This document shows, piece by piece, positions 10,046 through 17,547 of a DNA stretch of 32,990 nucleotides. The notes under the pieces were generated by a model. The model did no database searches, was not told the origin of the DNA, and saw only the letters and a program-made list of their open reading frames with translations. Each line of letters begins with the position of its first letter. Positions within the stretch are counted from its first letter, which is position 1. The position numbers and the translations under genes were made by a program. Origin of the DNA: an uncultured Bacteroidota bacterium (GTDB lineage Bacteria; Bacteroidota; Bacteroidia; AKYH767-A; OLB10); contig CAINEC010000054.1 in NCBI GenBank assembly GCA_903847585.1, forward strand, positions 1 to 32,990. Reading direction: 5' to 3'.

Positions 10046-10456
10046 ATGTCGACCACCATGCAAATACAGTCAAAGCCAGAAAACATCAATGTAGTTGAGA
10101 AATTCATCGACGACTTAAAGGTGAAACACAATCTTCACGAGGAATGTTATGGGAATATGTTGGTAGCCGTTACCGAGGCTGTTAATAATGCTATTAACCA
10201 CGGTAATAAGGCCAATCCTGAAAAGTTGGTAGATATTAAATTCGAAGTGGATGATGATCAATTTGGATTTACTATTTCTGATGAAGGACATGGATTCGAT
10301 TATTTAAATCTTCCTGATCCAACAGATCCAGAGAATATAGAGAAGCCAAGTGGACGAGGAGTATTTTTAATGAAGCATTTAGCTGACCAGATTATTTTTT
10401 CAGAGAATGGTCGCGTAGTAGAATTGTATTTCAGAAATGTCGTACCAAGCGAATAA
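10046..10456 (+). CDS. Small ATP-binding protein, RsbW-like anti-sigma kinase fold (HATPase_c_2)
   Basis: A 136-aa stand-alone GHKL ATPase domain. The N-box is EAVNNAINHGNKANP (residues about 47-61), the G1 box is DEGHGFDYLNLPDP (about 82-95), and the G2 region is GRGVFLMKHLAD (about 111-122). These are the marks of RsbW/SpoIIAB-type serine kinases, which bind sigma factors or phosphorylate STAS-domain antagonists. No STAS partner or sigma factor is adjacent. The gene overlaps ybeY by 20 bp, so the two are translationally linked. The ATG at 10046 is used; an in-frame ATG at 10058 is also possible. The family is clear, the target is not known. Confidence 0.8.
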   Translation: MSTTMQIQSKPENINVVEKFIDDLKVKHNLHEECYGNMLVAVTEAVNNAINHGNKANPEKLVDIKFEVDDDQFGFTISDEGHGFDYLNLPDPTDPENIEKPSGRGVFLMKHLADQIIFSENGRVVELYFRNVVPSE

Positions 10457-10883
10457 GAAAGGCGAAATCTATTTTTTTACAGAGGACATCGAGTTCAACC
10501 TTGATGAAAAAAAGAAAGTAACTCAGTGGATAAAAGACACTGCTGAGGAATATACTTTTGTCATTGATAATATTAACTACATTTTCGTTTCTGATAATTA
10601 TTTATTGGAGTTAAATAAGAAGTATTTAAAGCATAAGACACTTACTGATATTATCACTTTTGATAATAGTTTTTTTAATCTGGGACTTTCAGGCGATATC
10701 TATATTAGTGTAGAAAGAGTAAAGGAAAACGCTGTTAAATACAAGGTTGAGTTTCACGAGGAATTATGTCGTGTCATGATACATGGCCTATTACATTTAT
10801 GTGGTTTTAAAGACAAAACGGCTATTGATAAAGACAAGATGATTGAAGCTGAAAATATGGCTCTTTTAAGTTATAATTTGTAG
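10437..10883 (+). CDS. ybeY: Endoribonuclease YbeY (rRNA maturation factor)
   Basis: A 148-aa single-domain metalloprotein of the UPF0054 family, involved in 16S rRNA 3'-end maturation and ribosome quality control. The core motif MIHGLLHLCGFKD is at about residues 113-125, and the preceding LSGDIYISVERVKENA segment matches the family. The usual zinc-binding motif is HGxLHLxGYDH; here the third histidine position reads Asp-Lys, which I recall as common in Bacteroidota YbeY, so the metal site may be completed differently. The start overlaps the upstream HATPase gene by 20 bp. mnmG follows on the same strand after a 127-bp gap containing a parS site. Confidence 0.92.
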   Translation: MSYQANKKGEIYFFTEDIEFNLDEKKKVTQWIKDTAEEYTFVIDNINYIFVSDNYLLELNKKYLKHKTLTDIITFDNSFFNLGLSGDIYISVERVKENAVKYKVEFHEELCRVMIHGLLHLCGFKDKTAIDKDKMIEAENMALLSYNL

Positions 10884-10986
10884 TTCATTATTTTTCATTT
10901 TAGTTTTTTATTAACCAATTTACCCTTCATTTTTCTTATATATTTTATTGATTAGTAAATAGTTGACCCCTATTTTTTTCTTACTT

Positions 10987-11002
10987 TGTTTCACGTGGAA
11001 CG
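10987..11002. promoter_or_regulatory. parS-like centromere site 1
   Basis: TGTTTCACGTGGAACG matches the near-universal ParB site TGTTTCACGTGAAACA at 14 of 16 positions. It lies 9 bp before the mnmG start, probably in the 5' leader, so bound ParB could also affect mnmG transcription. Confidence 0.7.
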
Positions 11003-11010
11003 CTAAGAAA

Positions 11011-12882
11011 ATGATGGATCAAGAATACGATGTAATTGTAGTTGGAGCTGGGCATGCAGGCTGTGAAGCAGCAGCAGCAGCAGCGAATATGGGGTCAAAA
11101 ACCCTGTTGGTTACAATGAACATGCAGACTATAGCTCAAATGAGCTGTAATCCTGCAATGGGTGGAATTGCTAAAGGACAAATAGTTCGTGAAATAGACG
11201 CTTTAGGGGGTTATTCTGGAATAGTAAGCGATAAATCCGCTATTCAATTTAGAATGCTTAATCGCTCTAAAGGTCCAGCAATGTGGTCACCTAGAACGCA
11301 AAATGACCGTATGCTTTTCGCCTCAGAGTGGAGACAAGTGCTTGAAGGACTTCCGAATTTGGATTTTTGGCAGGATATGGTTTCCTCTTTAATCATCGAA
11401 AACGGTGTTTCACGTGGAATCATCACTGGAATGGGCATCAAATTCAGAGGGAAATCGATAGTACTTACTAATGGAACCTTCCTGAATGGTATTATACATA
11501 TAGGAGAGAAGCAATATGGTGGCGGAAGAGCGGGTGAAAAGGCTTCTACGGGTATTACAGAGCAATTAGTAGAGCTCGGATTTACTGCTGGTCGCATGAA
11601 AACAGGCACCCCTCCTCGTCTGGATGGTAGATCACTGAATTATGAGGTAATGGAAGAACAATTTGGTGATGAAAATCCTGAAAAGTTCTCTTACCTTGAT
11701 AATGGTTCACTCAAAGAACAACGCAGTTGTCATATCGCTTATACTAACGAGGAAGTTCATTCAATTTTAGCGACTGGTTTCGAGAAATCGCCCATGTTTA
11801 CAGGCAGAATTCAAGGGTTAGGACCTAGATATTGTCCTTCAATCGAAGATAAGATTACTCGTTTTTCTGAGAGGGACCGTCATCAGTTATTCGTTGAGCC
11901 TGAAGGTTGGAATACAGTCGAAATTTATTTGAATGGTTTTTCTAGTTCCCTACCAGAGGAAGTTCAATATGCCGCATTACGTAAAATAAAGGGTTTTGAG
12001 AACGTTAAAATGTTCAGACCAGGTTACGCCATCGAATATGATTACTTCCCTCCATTGCAGCTTAAACACACATTAGAAACGAAGCTAATAAAAGGGCTGT
12101 TTTTCGCAGGTCAGATTAATGGCACGACCGGATATGAAGAAGCGGCTTGCCAGGGATTGATGGCTGGTATCAATGCTCATCAATATGTAAACAGTAAAGA
12201 AGAATTTGTTTTAGATCGCTCAGAAGCATATATCGGAGTTCTAATAGATGACTTAATTACGAAAGGAACTGATGAGCCATACAGGATGTTTACCAGCCGT
12301 GCTGAGTTTAGAACGCTACTTCGCCAGGATAATGCTGATTCAAGATTAACACCGAAAGGAATTAAATTAGGTATTGTGGATGAGCATAGGAAAGCCCTGT
12401 TCGAAGATAAAATGAAGTCAATTCAAGAAGTCACAGATATTGTAACAAATCATAGTATTTATCCAGATGAGATAAATGAATGGTTAAAAACATTAAATAC
12501 AGGCGAATTGTCTCAAAAAACGAAAACAAAACAAGTTTTATCTCGTCCACAAATCGATTTAAATACATTAATTAATAATTCTCCGTCATTAAAAGGCAAA
12601 CTTGAAGAGTATTTATCAAAAATAGATGTTTTAAATGCTGTAGAAATAGATGTTAAGTATGAAGGATATATTGCCCGTGAACGAGATCTTGTAGAAAAGA
12701 TGAATCGTTTAGAATATATTAAGTTAAATGATAGTTTGGATTATAACTCGATCGAGAGTTTATCCCTGGAGGCAAGACAAAAGCTTTCTCAAATACGTCC
12801 AGCTACATTAGGACAAGCTTCTAGAATTAGTGGTATAAACCCTTCTGATATTTCTGTATTAATGGTCTATATTGGTCGTTAG
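11011..12882 (+). CDS. mnmG: tRNA uridine-5-carboxymethylaminomethyl synthesis enzyme MnmG (GidA)
   Basis: A 623-aa FAD protein that, with MnmE, installs the cmnm5 group on wobble U34 of certain tRNAs. The N-terminal dinucleotide-binding motif is VVGAGHAGCEAA. The family signatures GGGRAGEKAS (about residue 168) and GQINGTTGYEEAACQG (about 370) are intact, and the length is normal. ATG at 11011 or 11014 both fit; 11011 is chosen because the FAD motif then starts at the usual distance. An upstream TTG at 10963 would put the parS site in the coding frame and is unlikely. parS-like sites lie before, inside and over the stop codon of this gene. The classic neighbours rsmG, parA and parB are not in the window. 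Confidence 0.97.
   Translation: MMDQEYDVIVVGAGHAGCEAAAAAANMGSKTLLVTMNMQTIAQMSCNPAMGGIAKGQIVREIDALGGYSGIVSDKSAIQFRMLNRSKGPAMWSPRTQNDRMLFASEWRQVLEGLPNLDFWQDMVSSLIIENGVSRGIITGMGIKFRGKSIVLTNGTFLNGIIHIGEKQYGGGRAGEKASTGITEQLVELGFTAGRMKTGTPPRLDGRSLNYEVMEEQFGDENPEKFSYLDNGSLKEQRSCHIAYTNEEVHSILATGFEKSPMFTGRIQGLGPRYCPSIEDKITRFSERDRHQLFVEPEGWNTVEIYLNGFSSSLPEEVQYAALRKIKGFENVKMFRPGYAIEYDYFPPLQLKHTLETKLIKGLFFAGQINGTTGYEEAACQGLMAGINAHQYVNSKEEFVLDRSEAYIGVLIDDLITKGTDEPYRMFTSRAEFRTLLRQDNADSRLTPKGIKLGIVDEHRKALFEDKMKSIQEVTDIVTNHSIYPDEINEWLKTLNTGELSQKTKTKQVLSRPQIDLNTLINNSPSLKGKLEEYLSKIDVLNAVEIDVKYEGYIARERDLVEKMNRLEYIKLNDSLDYNSIESLSLEARQKLSQIRPATLGQASRISGINPSDISVLMVYIGR
11406..11421. promoter_or_regulatory. parS-like centromere site 2 (inside mnmG)
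   Basis: TGTTTCACGTGGAATC matches TGTTTCACGTGAAACA at 13 of 16 positions, with the central CACGTG intact. It lies within the mnmG coding sequence. Alone it would be weak; its support comes from the three other sites within 1.6 kb. Confidence 0.5.
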
Positions 12883-12896
12883 TTCCACGTGAAACC
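12881..12896. promoter_or_regulatory. parS-like centromere site 3 (over the mnmG stop codon)
   Basis: AGTTCCACGTGAAACC matches TGTTCCACGTGAAACA, the Bacillus-type parS, at 14 of 16 positions and overlaps the TAG stop of mnmG. Confidence 0.7.
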
Positions 12897-12938
12897 ATTA
12901 AAATAAGACAAGTGAAAATAAATGAAAATATAAAGAGT

Positions 12939-12954
12939 TGTTCCACGGGAAACA
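12939..12954. promoter_or_regulatory. parS-like centromere site 4
   Basis: TGTTCCACGGGAAACA matches TGTTCCACGTGAAACA at 15 of 16 positions; the only change is in the central hexamer. It lies in the 79-bp gap between mnmG and the next gene, 7 bp before that gene's ATG. Confidence 0.65.
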
Positions 12955-12961
12955 TTAACAT

Positions 12962-13846
12962 ATGGAGAAACTAACCAGCTGCCCGGTTTGTCTGGGAGAA
13001 AAATTTAAGGAGGTCTTATCTTGCACTGACTATACAACAACAAAAGAAGAGTTTGTTATTTGTCAGTGTTCTGATTGTTCTTTTCGATTTACTAATCCTC
13101 GACCGGATATAAACGAAAGTGGTAAATACTACCAATCGGAAGATTATATTTCGCATACGGATAGTAAAAAAGGACTTTTAAATAAGCTTTATCAGATTGC
13201 TCGTGACTATATGATCGCAACAAAATATAAGTCGACAGTTAAAAAATACAATGCTAAATCTTTAGTTGATTATGGTTGTGGAACAGGTGATTTTCTAAAG
13301 TATTGTATTGATAAAGGGCATAGTGCAATTGGATTAGAAATAGATGATAGTGCAAGAAAGATTGCATTAAATAAAGGCTGTAAAGAAGTTTACGAACCCT
13401 CGCATTTAAGTAATATATCATCAGATTCAGCTGATATAATTACCCTGTGGCATGTATTAGAACATATACATGACCTACACCCAACCGTAAAGCATTTTAA
13501 TCGGATATTAAACGCGAACGGAACACTAGTTATAGCAGTTCCTAATCACGAATCACATGATGCAAAATACTATGGTAAATATTGGGCAGCCTATGATGTT
13601 CCACGTCATTTATACCACTTTAATGTTGCTTCAATGACACGACTTATGAGCGATGAAGGGTTTAAATTAATTGAGACAAGGACCATGAGACTTGATCCTT
13701 TTTATATTGCTTTGTTGAGTAATAAGTATCAGTCAGGAGGAATGAATCCAATAAAAGCAATTTATATTGGCTTAGTATCGAACCTCAAAACACTCTTCAA
13801 TATAAGAAATAGCTCATCCATCATTTACATATTCAAAAAACAATAA
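12962..13846 (+). CDS. Class I SAM-dependent methyltransferase with N-terminal zinc ribbon
   Basis: A 294-aa protein. Two cysteine pairs at the N-terminus (CPVC at 7-10 and a CxC/SDC group at about 34-39) form a likely zinc ribbon. The methyltransferase domain follows, with motif I LVDYGCGTGDFLKYC (about 101-115), the acidic residue of strand 2 (GLEID) and LWHVLEHIHD (about 161-170), as in Methyltransf_11/23 proteins. Such two-part proteins often act on sugars, lipids or small molecules; the substrate is not evident. The C-terminus carries a hydrophobic segment around 255-270. The next gene starts 2 nt after its stop, so the two are likely cotranscribed. Confidence 0.8.
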   Translation: MEKLTSCPVCLGEKFKEVLSCTDYTTTKEEFVICQCSDCSFRFTNPRPDINESGKYYQSEDYISHTDSKKGLLNKLYQIARDYMIATKYKSTVKKYNAKSLVDYGCGTGDFLKYCIDKGHSAIGLEIDDSARKIALNKGCKEVYEPSHLSNISSDSADIITLWHVLEHIHDLHPTVKHFNRILNANGTLVIAVPNHESHDAKYYGKYWAAYDVPRHLYHFNVASMTRLMSDEGFKLIETRTMRLDPFYIALLSNKYQSGGMNPIKAIYIGLVSNLKTLFNIRNSSSIIYIFKKQ

Positions 13847-13848
13847 GC

Positions 13849-14901
13849 ATGAAAAAACTTTTTACACTTTTATTTTTAAGCATTTGCCTATTAAGCAATG
13901 CACAAATAACCATTACAACTGCCGACTTACCTACAGCGGGGTCTAGTTATATTTTGGCTTCTGATACCGTTTATTCAGATTTAATAAGCCCCGGTGGCCC
14001 TAATCAGGTTTGGAATTATTCTCAACTAGCTAACCATGGTCAAGATACTTTAGCTTTTCAAGCAGCAGCCGGAACTACCTATGCTTCTAGCTTCCCTGGT
14101 GCTAATCTCGCAGTAAATAGCCCTGCAGATAGCGTCTGGGCTTATTTTATAAGCAATACAAATGGTTTGTATTTGAAAGGTGTTTATACGTACAGCGCAG
14201 CAGGATTTGGAGGCGTTTCTAATACCGCTTTAGTTTATAATCCTTCTCAGATATATGCCCCCACACCATTTACATATGGCAACACGCGTAATGAGGTTTC
14301 ACGTTTTCAATTAGATATTAATTCAACAACACCCCATATTCGCGTTATTCATAGAACAGAATCTACGCTGACAGGTGATGGTTATGGAAGTATTACAACA
14401 CCATATGCAACATATTCAAACACCATTCGAATTAAATCAGTCGATCTTTCATACGACTCCATTTATGTTGATTTGTTGGGCTTTGGGTTTTACACCTTGG
14501 CGCAATCGCAGCAATCGCAGGTATCAAGTTATAAGTGGTATAAGAACGGAAATCCATCGCTTGTATTAAGCCTAAATGCAGATAGTCTTGGAATTAATGT
14601 TTCTGGGGCAGACTTTTTATTCGTTCCGGGCGCAACAGGAATAAATAATTTATCGAGTCAAGAAAAGTTAAAGGCTTATCCCAATCCTGCAAACGACTTA
14701 TTAGTAATTGAAATTCCTTCTGAATTAAAATCGCAAGCAACGATTCAGATTTATAACAATGCAGGACAATTAGTAAATAATGTATCTGTATCAGATATTG
14801 ATCAATATATGTTGGATGTGAAACAATATCCAGCAGGATTGTATTCGTATATTCTGACAGGCGCTAAAACATATAGCTCTCGATTTGTTGTTCAACATTA
14901 A
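13849..14901 (+). CDS. Secreted protein with T9SS type A sorting domain
   Basis: A 350-aa exported protein. The signal peptide is MKKLFTLLFLSICLLSNAQ. The middle is Ser/Thr/Tyr-rich and beta-like, with no domain I recognise. The C-terminal 75 residues start with LKAYPNPANDLLVIE and run through IYNNAGQLV and YPAGLYSYIL, the standard Por-secretion (type A) sorting domain that directs cargo through the type IX secretion system. The protein is therefore released or attached at the cell surface. It begins 2 nt after the zinc-ribbon methyltransferase gene. The cargo function is unknown. Confidence 0.85.
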   Translation: MKKLFTLLFLSICLLSNAQITITTADLPTAGSSYILASDTVYSDLISPGGPNQVWNYSQLANHGQDTLAFQAAAGTTYASSFPGANLAVNSPADSVWAYFISNTNGLYLKGVYTYSAAGFGGVSNTALVYNPSQIYAPTPFTYGNTRNEVSRFQLDINSTTPHIRVIHRTESTLTGDGYGSITTPYATYSNTIRIKSVDLSYDSIYVDLLGFGFYTLAQSQQSQVSSYKWYKNGNPSLVLSLNADSLGINVSGADFLFVPGATGINNLSSQEKLKAYPNPANDLLVIEIPSELKSQATIQIYNNAGQLVNNVSVSDIDQYMLDVKQYPAGLYSYILTGAKTYSSRFVVQH

Positions 14902-15162
14902 TCATTGAACAGCGACTAAATCCAACTTTATTTCATTGGTTGGAATAGTTGCATCTGGAAAAGGAATCCGCTGTGGAACATTCTTAGCGATATCACAATA
15001 CAAATAGAATAAAAATTCTTTATCAGTATAACGCTTACGGATAGCCGTATTTTTTGGAATTCTGTTCAAATAACTATTCGATTCAAAAAAGCTATAAACA
15101 CCTCGTTGTGAGACATTTGCAACGGGGTGTGGTATTAAACGATAACGACCTTGAATGTATAT
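14902..15162 (-). pseudogene. Probable 3' remnant of an unidentified gene
   Basis: The minus strand is open for 86 codons between an in-frame TGA at 15165-15163 and a stop at 14904-14902. It contains no ATG or GTG. Its translation looks protein-like: SQRGVYSFFESNSYLNR, then KRYTDKEFLFYLYCDIAKN, ending in EIKLDLVAVQ. In another frame just upstream the strand reads STFDIEYTFKVVIV before a stop, as if a frameshift had split a longer gene. I do not recognise the family. It fills most of the 346-bp gap between the T9SS cargo gene and rsmI. A chance open frame cannot be excluded. Confidence 0.45.
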
Positions 15163-15247
15163 TCAATGTCGAAGGTTGAAAATACAATGTAAAATAGAAT
15201 AAAGCACATTCAACTAATTTGTAGTATTGCAAATAAGAAAAACAACT

Positions 15248-15913
15248 ATGCTAACGCTTGTACCAACGCCCATCGGAAATTTACAAGACATCACGCTGCG
15301 AGCGCTCGAGGTTCTTAAAAATGCCGATTTGATTTTAGCAGAGGACACACGCACAGCTCGTTTTTTATTACAACATTTTCAAATAGAAAAACGAATTTTA
15401 TCTCACCATCAGCATAACGAACACAATGCTTTGAAGGAAGTGATTCGTTTGTTAAAAGAAGGAAATAAGATTGCACTCGTTTCTGATGCAGGAACCCCCG
15501 CTATTAGTGATCCCGGTTTTTTAATTGTTCGTGAATGCATCAAAGAAGATATTGAAGTTTATTGTTTGCCAGGACCAACAGCATTTGTTCCTGCTTTAGT
15601 TATGAGCGGGCTACCATGTGATAAATTTGTGTTCGAAGGATTTTTACCGCAGAAGAAAGGTCGTCAATCGCGCTTTTTATTTTTAAAAGAAGAAGAGCGT
15701 ACCATCGTATTTTATGAATCGCCATTTCGATTAGTAAAACTATTGGAGGAGGTGATGGAACATTTTGGAGCAGATAGAAAATGCGCTGTTTCGAGAGAGC
15801 TCACAAAGATGTTCGAAGAAACGCGACGTGGAACAGCAGAAGAGCTTTTCCAACATTTTTCGGCGCATCCGCCTAAGGGCGAGATTGTAGTTTGTGTAGC
15901 AGGAAAAGAATAA
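15248..15913 (+). CDS. rsmI: 16S rRNA 2'-O-methyltransferase RsmI
   Basis: A 221-aa tetrapyrrole-methylase-fold enzyme that 2'-O-methylates C1402 in the decoding centre of 16S rRNA. The start MLTLVPTPIGNLQDITLRA, AEDTRTARFLL (about residue 33) and ALVSDAGTPAISDPG (about 78-92) are the family's hallmark motifs. The protein is shorter than E. coli RsmI (286 aa) because it lacks the C-terminal extension, which is usual in Bacteroidota. ATG at 15248 is chosen because the conserved region begins there; a TTG 21 nt upstream would add only a non-conserved leader. A parS-like half-match (15927-15942) lies just after its stop. Confidence 0.95.
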   Translation: MLTLVPTPIGNLQDITLRALEVLKNADLILAEDTRTARFLLQHFQIEKRILSHHQHNEHNALKEVIRLLKEGNKIALVSDAGTPAISDPGFLIVRECIKEDIEVYCLPGPTAFVPALVMSGLPCDKFVFEGFLPQKKGRQSRFLFLKEEERTIVFYESPFRLVKLLEEVMEHFGADRKCAVSRELTKMFEETRRGTAEELFQHFSAHPPKGEIVVCVAGKE

Positions 15914-15943
15914 TCTCTAATTAAATTGTTCCACGCTAAAAAC

Positions 15944-15977
15944 TGTTGTATATACAACAATTAAAGTTTTATCTTTG
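15944..15977 (+). promoter_or_regulatory. Pirin promoter with palindromic operator over the -33 element
   Basis: A perfect 16-bp palindrome, TGTTGTATATACAACA, occupies 15944-15959. A TTG inside it (15946-15948) is 21 nt upstream of TATCTTTG (15970-15977), a perfect -7 box, and the ATG is at 15991. A dimeric repressor on the palindrome would block the -33 contact. Palindromes of this size are typical of MarR- or TetR-type regulators; no such regulator gene is in the window. Confidence 0.65.
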
Positions 15978-15990
15978 CGTCCTCAGAAAT

Positions 15991-16833
15991 ATGAAAACAG
16001 TAAAAAAGATAATTGCTTCTGAAAAGAAGAACCTTGGCCCCAAACAATTTGTGATGAGTCCGCTGCCCAATCAGTGGGTTGGACAAATCAGTCCGTTTAT
16101 CATGTTAGATCATTTTGGTCCACAGCATATTCCTGCTGGCGAACCATTTTTTGTTCCTCCACATCCCCACCGTGGATTTGTTCCAGTGACAATTTTATTC
16201 GACGGAGAAGTGGAGCACAAAGACAGTGTTGGTAATATTGGAAGAATAAAGGGTGGCGACGTTCAATGGATGACAGCGGGAAGCGGTGTTGTTCATTCGG
16301 AGGGTGCTCCTGAAAGTTTCTCGAAAACAGGAGGCGTTTTACATTTAATTCAACTTTGGATTAATTTACCTGCTGCGCATAAAATGACAGCGCCTTCATA
16401 TCAGGAAATTAAATCGGATTCAATCCCAGTTTTAAAAGAAGGACGAAGTCAAGTTCGTGTTATAGCTGGTAAGTATAAAGATTTGCAGGGGCCAGCAAAA
16501 ACATTTTCACCTTTATCCTTGTTACATATCTCTATTCCCGAGGGAGAAGAAGTAACCATTGAAGTTGAAAAAGGGTTTAATGCATCTTACTATTTAACGA
16601 AGGGCGAAACAATCATAGATGATTATGAGGTACCAGCTCAACATCTTGTTTGGTTAAGTGATGAAGGAACTAATATAACAGTAAAGGCTATACGTGATTC
16701 TGAATTGTTATTTATGGCAGGAGAGCCAATCAATGAACCTCTTGTTTCTTACGGACCATTTGTAATGAATAGTAAAACAGAAATTATACAAGCCATACAC
16801 GACTACGAAAACGGGTTAATGGGTACTTTATAA
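15991..16833 (+). CDS. Pirin family protein
   Basis: A 280-aa two-cupin pirin. The iron-binding motifs are present: HPHRGF at about residues 56-61 and HSE at about 101-103, with FDGEVEHKDSVGN between them. These provide the three His and one Glu of the N-terminal metal site. Bacterial pirins include quercetin 2,3-dioxygenases and regulators of central metabolism; the activity cannot be chosen from sequence. The start at ATG 15991 is fixed by the promoter just upstream. The nitroreductase gene follows after 9 nt and the pair ends at a strong terminator, so they form a two-gene operon, plausibly a stress or electrophile response. Confidence 0.9.
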   Translation: MKTVKKIIASEKKNLGPKQFVMSPLPNQWVGQISPFIMLDHFGPQHIPAGEPFFVPPHPHRGFVPVTILFDGEVEHKDSVGNIGRIKGGDVQWMTAGSGVVHSEGAPESFSKTGGVLHLIQLWINLPAAHKMTAPSYQEIKSDSIPVLKEGRSQVRVIAGKYKDLQGPAKTFSPLSLLHISIPEGEEVTIEVEKGFNASYYLTKGETIIDDYEVPAQHLVWLSDEGTNITVKAIRDSELLFMAGEPINEPLVSYGPFVMNSKTEIIQAIHDYENGLMGTL

Positions 16834-16842
16834 AAAATAAAA

Positions 16843-17409
16843 ATGAATAAAACAGCAACAACACAATATCCTGTAAATTCTCTTATAAAAGAAAGATGGA
16901 GCGCTCGCGCCTTTTCAGATAAAAATATTTCAGACGAATTATTAAATCAATTTGTTGAAGCTGCATCTTGGGCAGCCAGCAGTATGAATGAGCAACCATG
17001 GATTTATTATGTTGCGCATCGTGGAACAGAAGGTTTTAATCAAATGTTGGAATTATTAATGCCAGGCAATAAAGCTTGGGCAAAAGATGCAGCTGTTTTA
17101 ATGATTTCATTAGCAAAGAAGAATTTTTCTAACGGCAACCCTAACCGTCATTATATGCATGATGTAGGAGCGGCTAATCAAAATCTAATGTTAGAAGCTA
17201 CCGCAAATGGTGTCCTTGGACATTTAATGGGAGGCTTTGATGTAGTAAAGACAAAAGAAGTTTTTAATCTTGAAGAAGAATTAGACCCTGTGGTTATTAT
17301 TGCTTTAGGCTATCCAGGAAATGCAGAACAACTTCCAGCGCCATTTAACGAGCGTGAAGCAGCTCCTCGTATGCGAAAAGAGTTAAGTGATATATTGGTG
17401 AGAAAGTAA
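16843..17409 (+). CDS. Nitroreductase family protein
   Basis: A 188-aa FMN-dependent oxidoreductase of the nitroreductase superfamily. It shows RWSARAFSDKNIS near the N-terminus (FMN phosphate-binding Arg-Ser-Arg type motif), then AASWAASSMNEQPW at about residues 43-56, and GVLGHLMGGFD followed by ALGYPGNAE near the C-terminus. The length is normal. Such enzymes reduce nitroaromatics, quinones or enones with NAD(P)H. It is cotranscribed with the pirin gene (9-nt gap) and followed 21 bp later by a terminator hairpin. Confidence 0.9.
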   Translation: MNKTATTQYPVNSLIKERWSARAFSDKNISDELLNQFVEAASWAASSMNEQPWIYYVAHRGTEGFNQMLELLMPGNKAWAKDAAVLMISLAKKNFSNGNPNRHYMHDVGAANQNLMLEATANGVLGHLMGGFDVVKTKEVFNLEEELDPVVIIALGYPGNAEQLPAPFNEREAAPRMRKELSDILVRK

Positions 17410-17430
17410 TAGTAAAATTTAATAAATAAT

Positions 17431-17470
17431 AAAGCGGTGGAGTTGAGTTTATGGCAAAATCCACCGCTTT
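17431..17470 (+). terminator. Intrinsic terminator after the pirin-nitroreductase operon
   Basis: AAAGCGGTGGA (17431-17441) and TCCACCGCTTT (17460-17470) form a perfect 11-bp stem with an 18-nt loop, followed by TGTTAT. The stem is GC-rich in otherwise AT-rich DNA. The 3' end reads CTTTTG rather than a long T run, and the A/T symmetry means that it could also work from the other strand. Confidence 0.75.
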
Positions 17471-17510
17471 TGTTATATATCATTTAGAGAATAAAAAAAC
17501 ATTTTAAAAT

Positions 17511-17518
17511 TATGTTTG
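17511..17518 (+). promoter_or_regulatory. Promoter -7 element of the T9SS type B surface protein gene
   Basis: TATGTTTG is a perfect TAnnTTTG box 29 nt before the ATG at 17548, downstream of the terminator. The -33 element is weak. It probably drives both the surface protein and the SprF/PorP gene. Confidence 0.5.
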
Positions 17519-17547
17519 TTTATCGAATAAATATTTCCTAGCCCTAA

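Noticed and set aside
13597-13612. parS half-site in the zinc-ribbon methyltransferase gene
   Set aside because: TGTTCCACGT is present but the other half is absent.
15927-15942. parS-like TGTTCCACGCTAAAAA after rsmI
   Set aside because: One half-site is good but the central CACGTG is broken (13 of 16 matches). It may be a relic of the cluster; not called.
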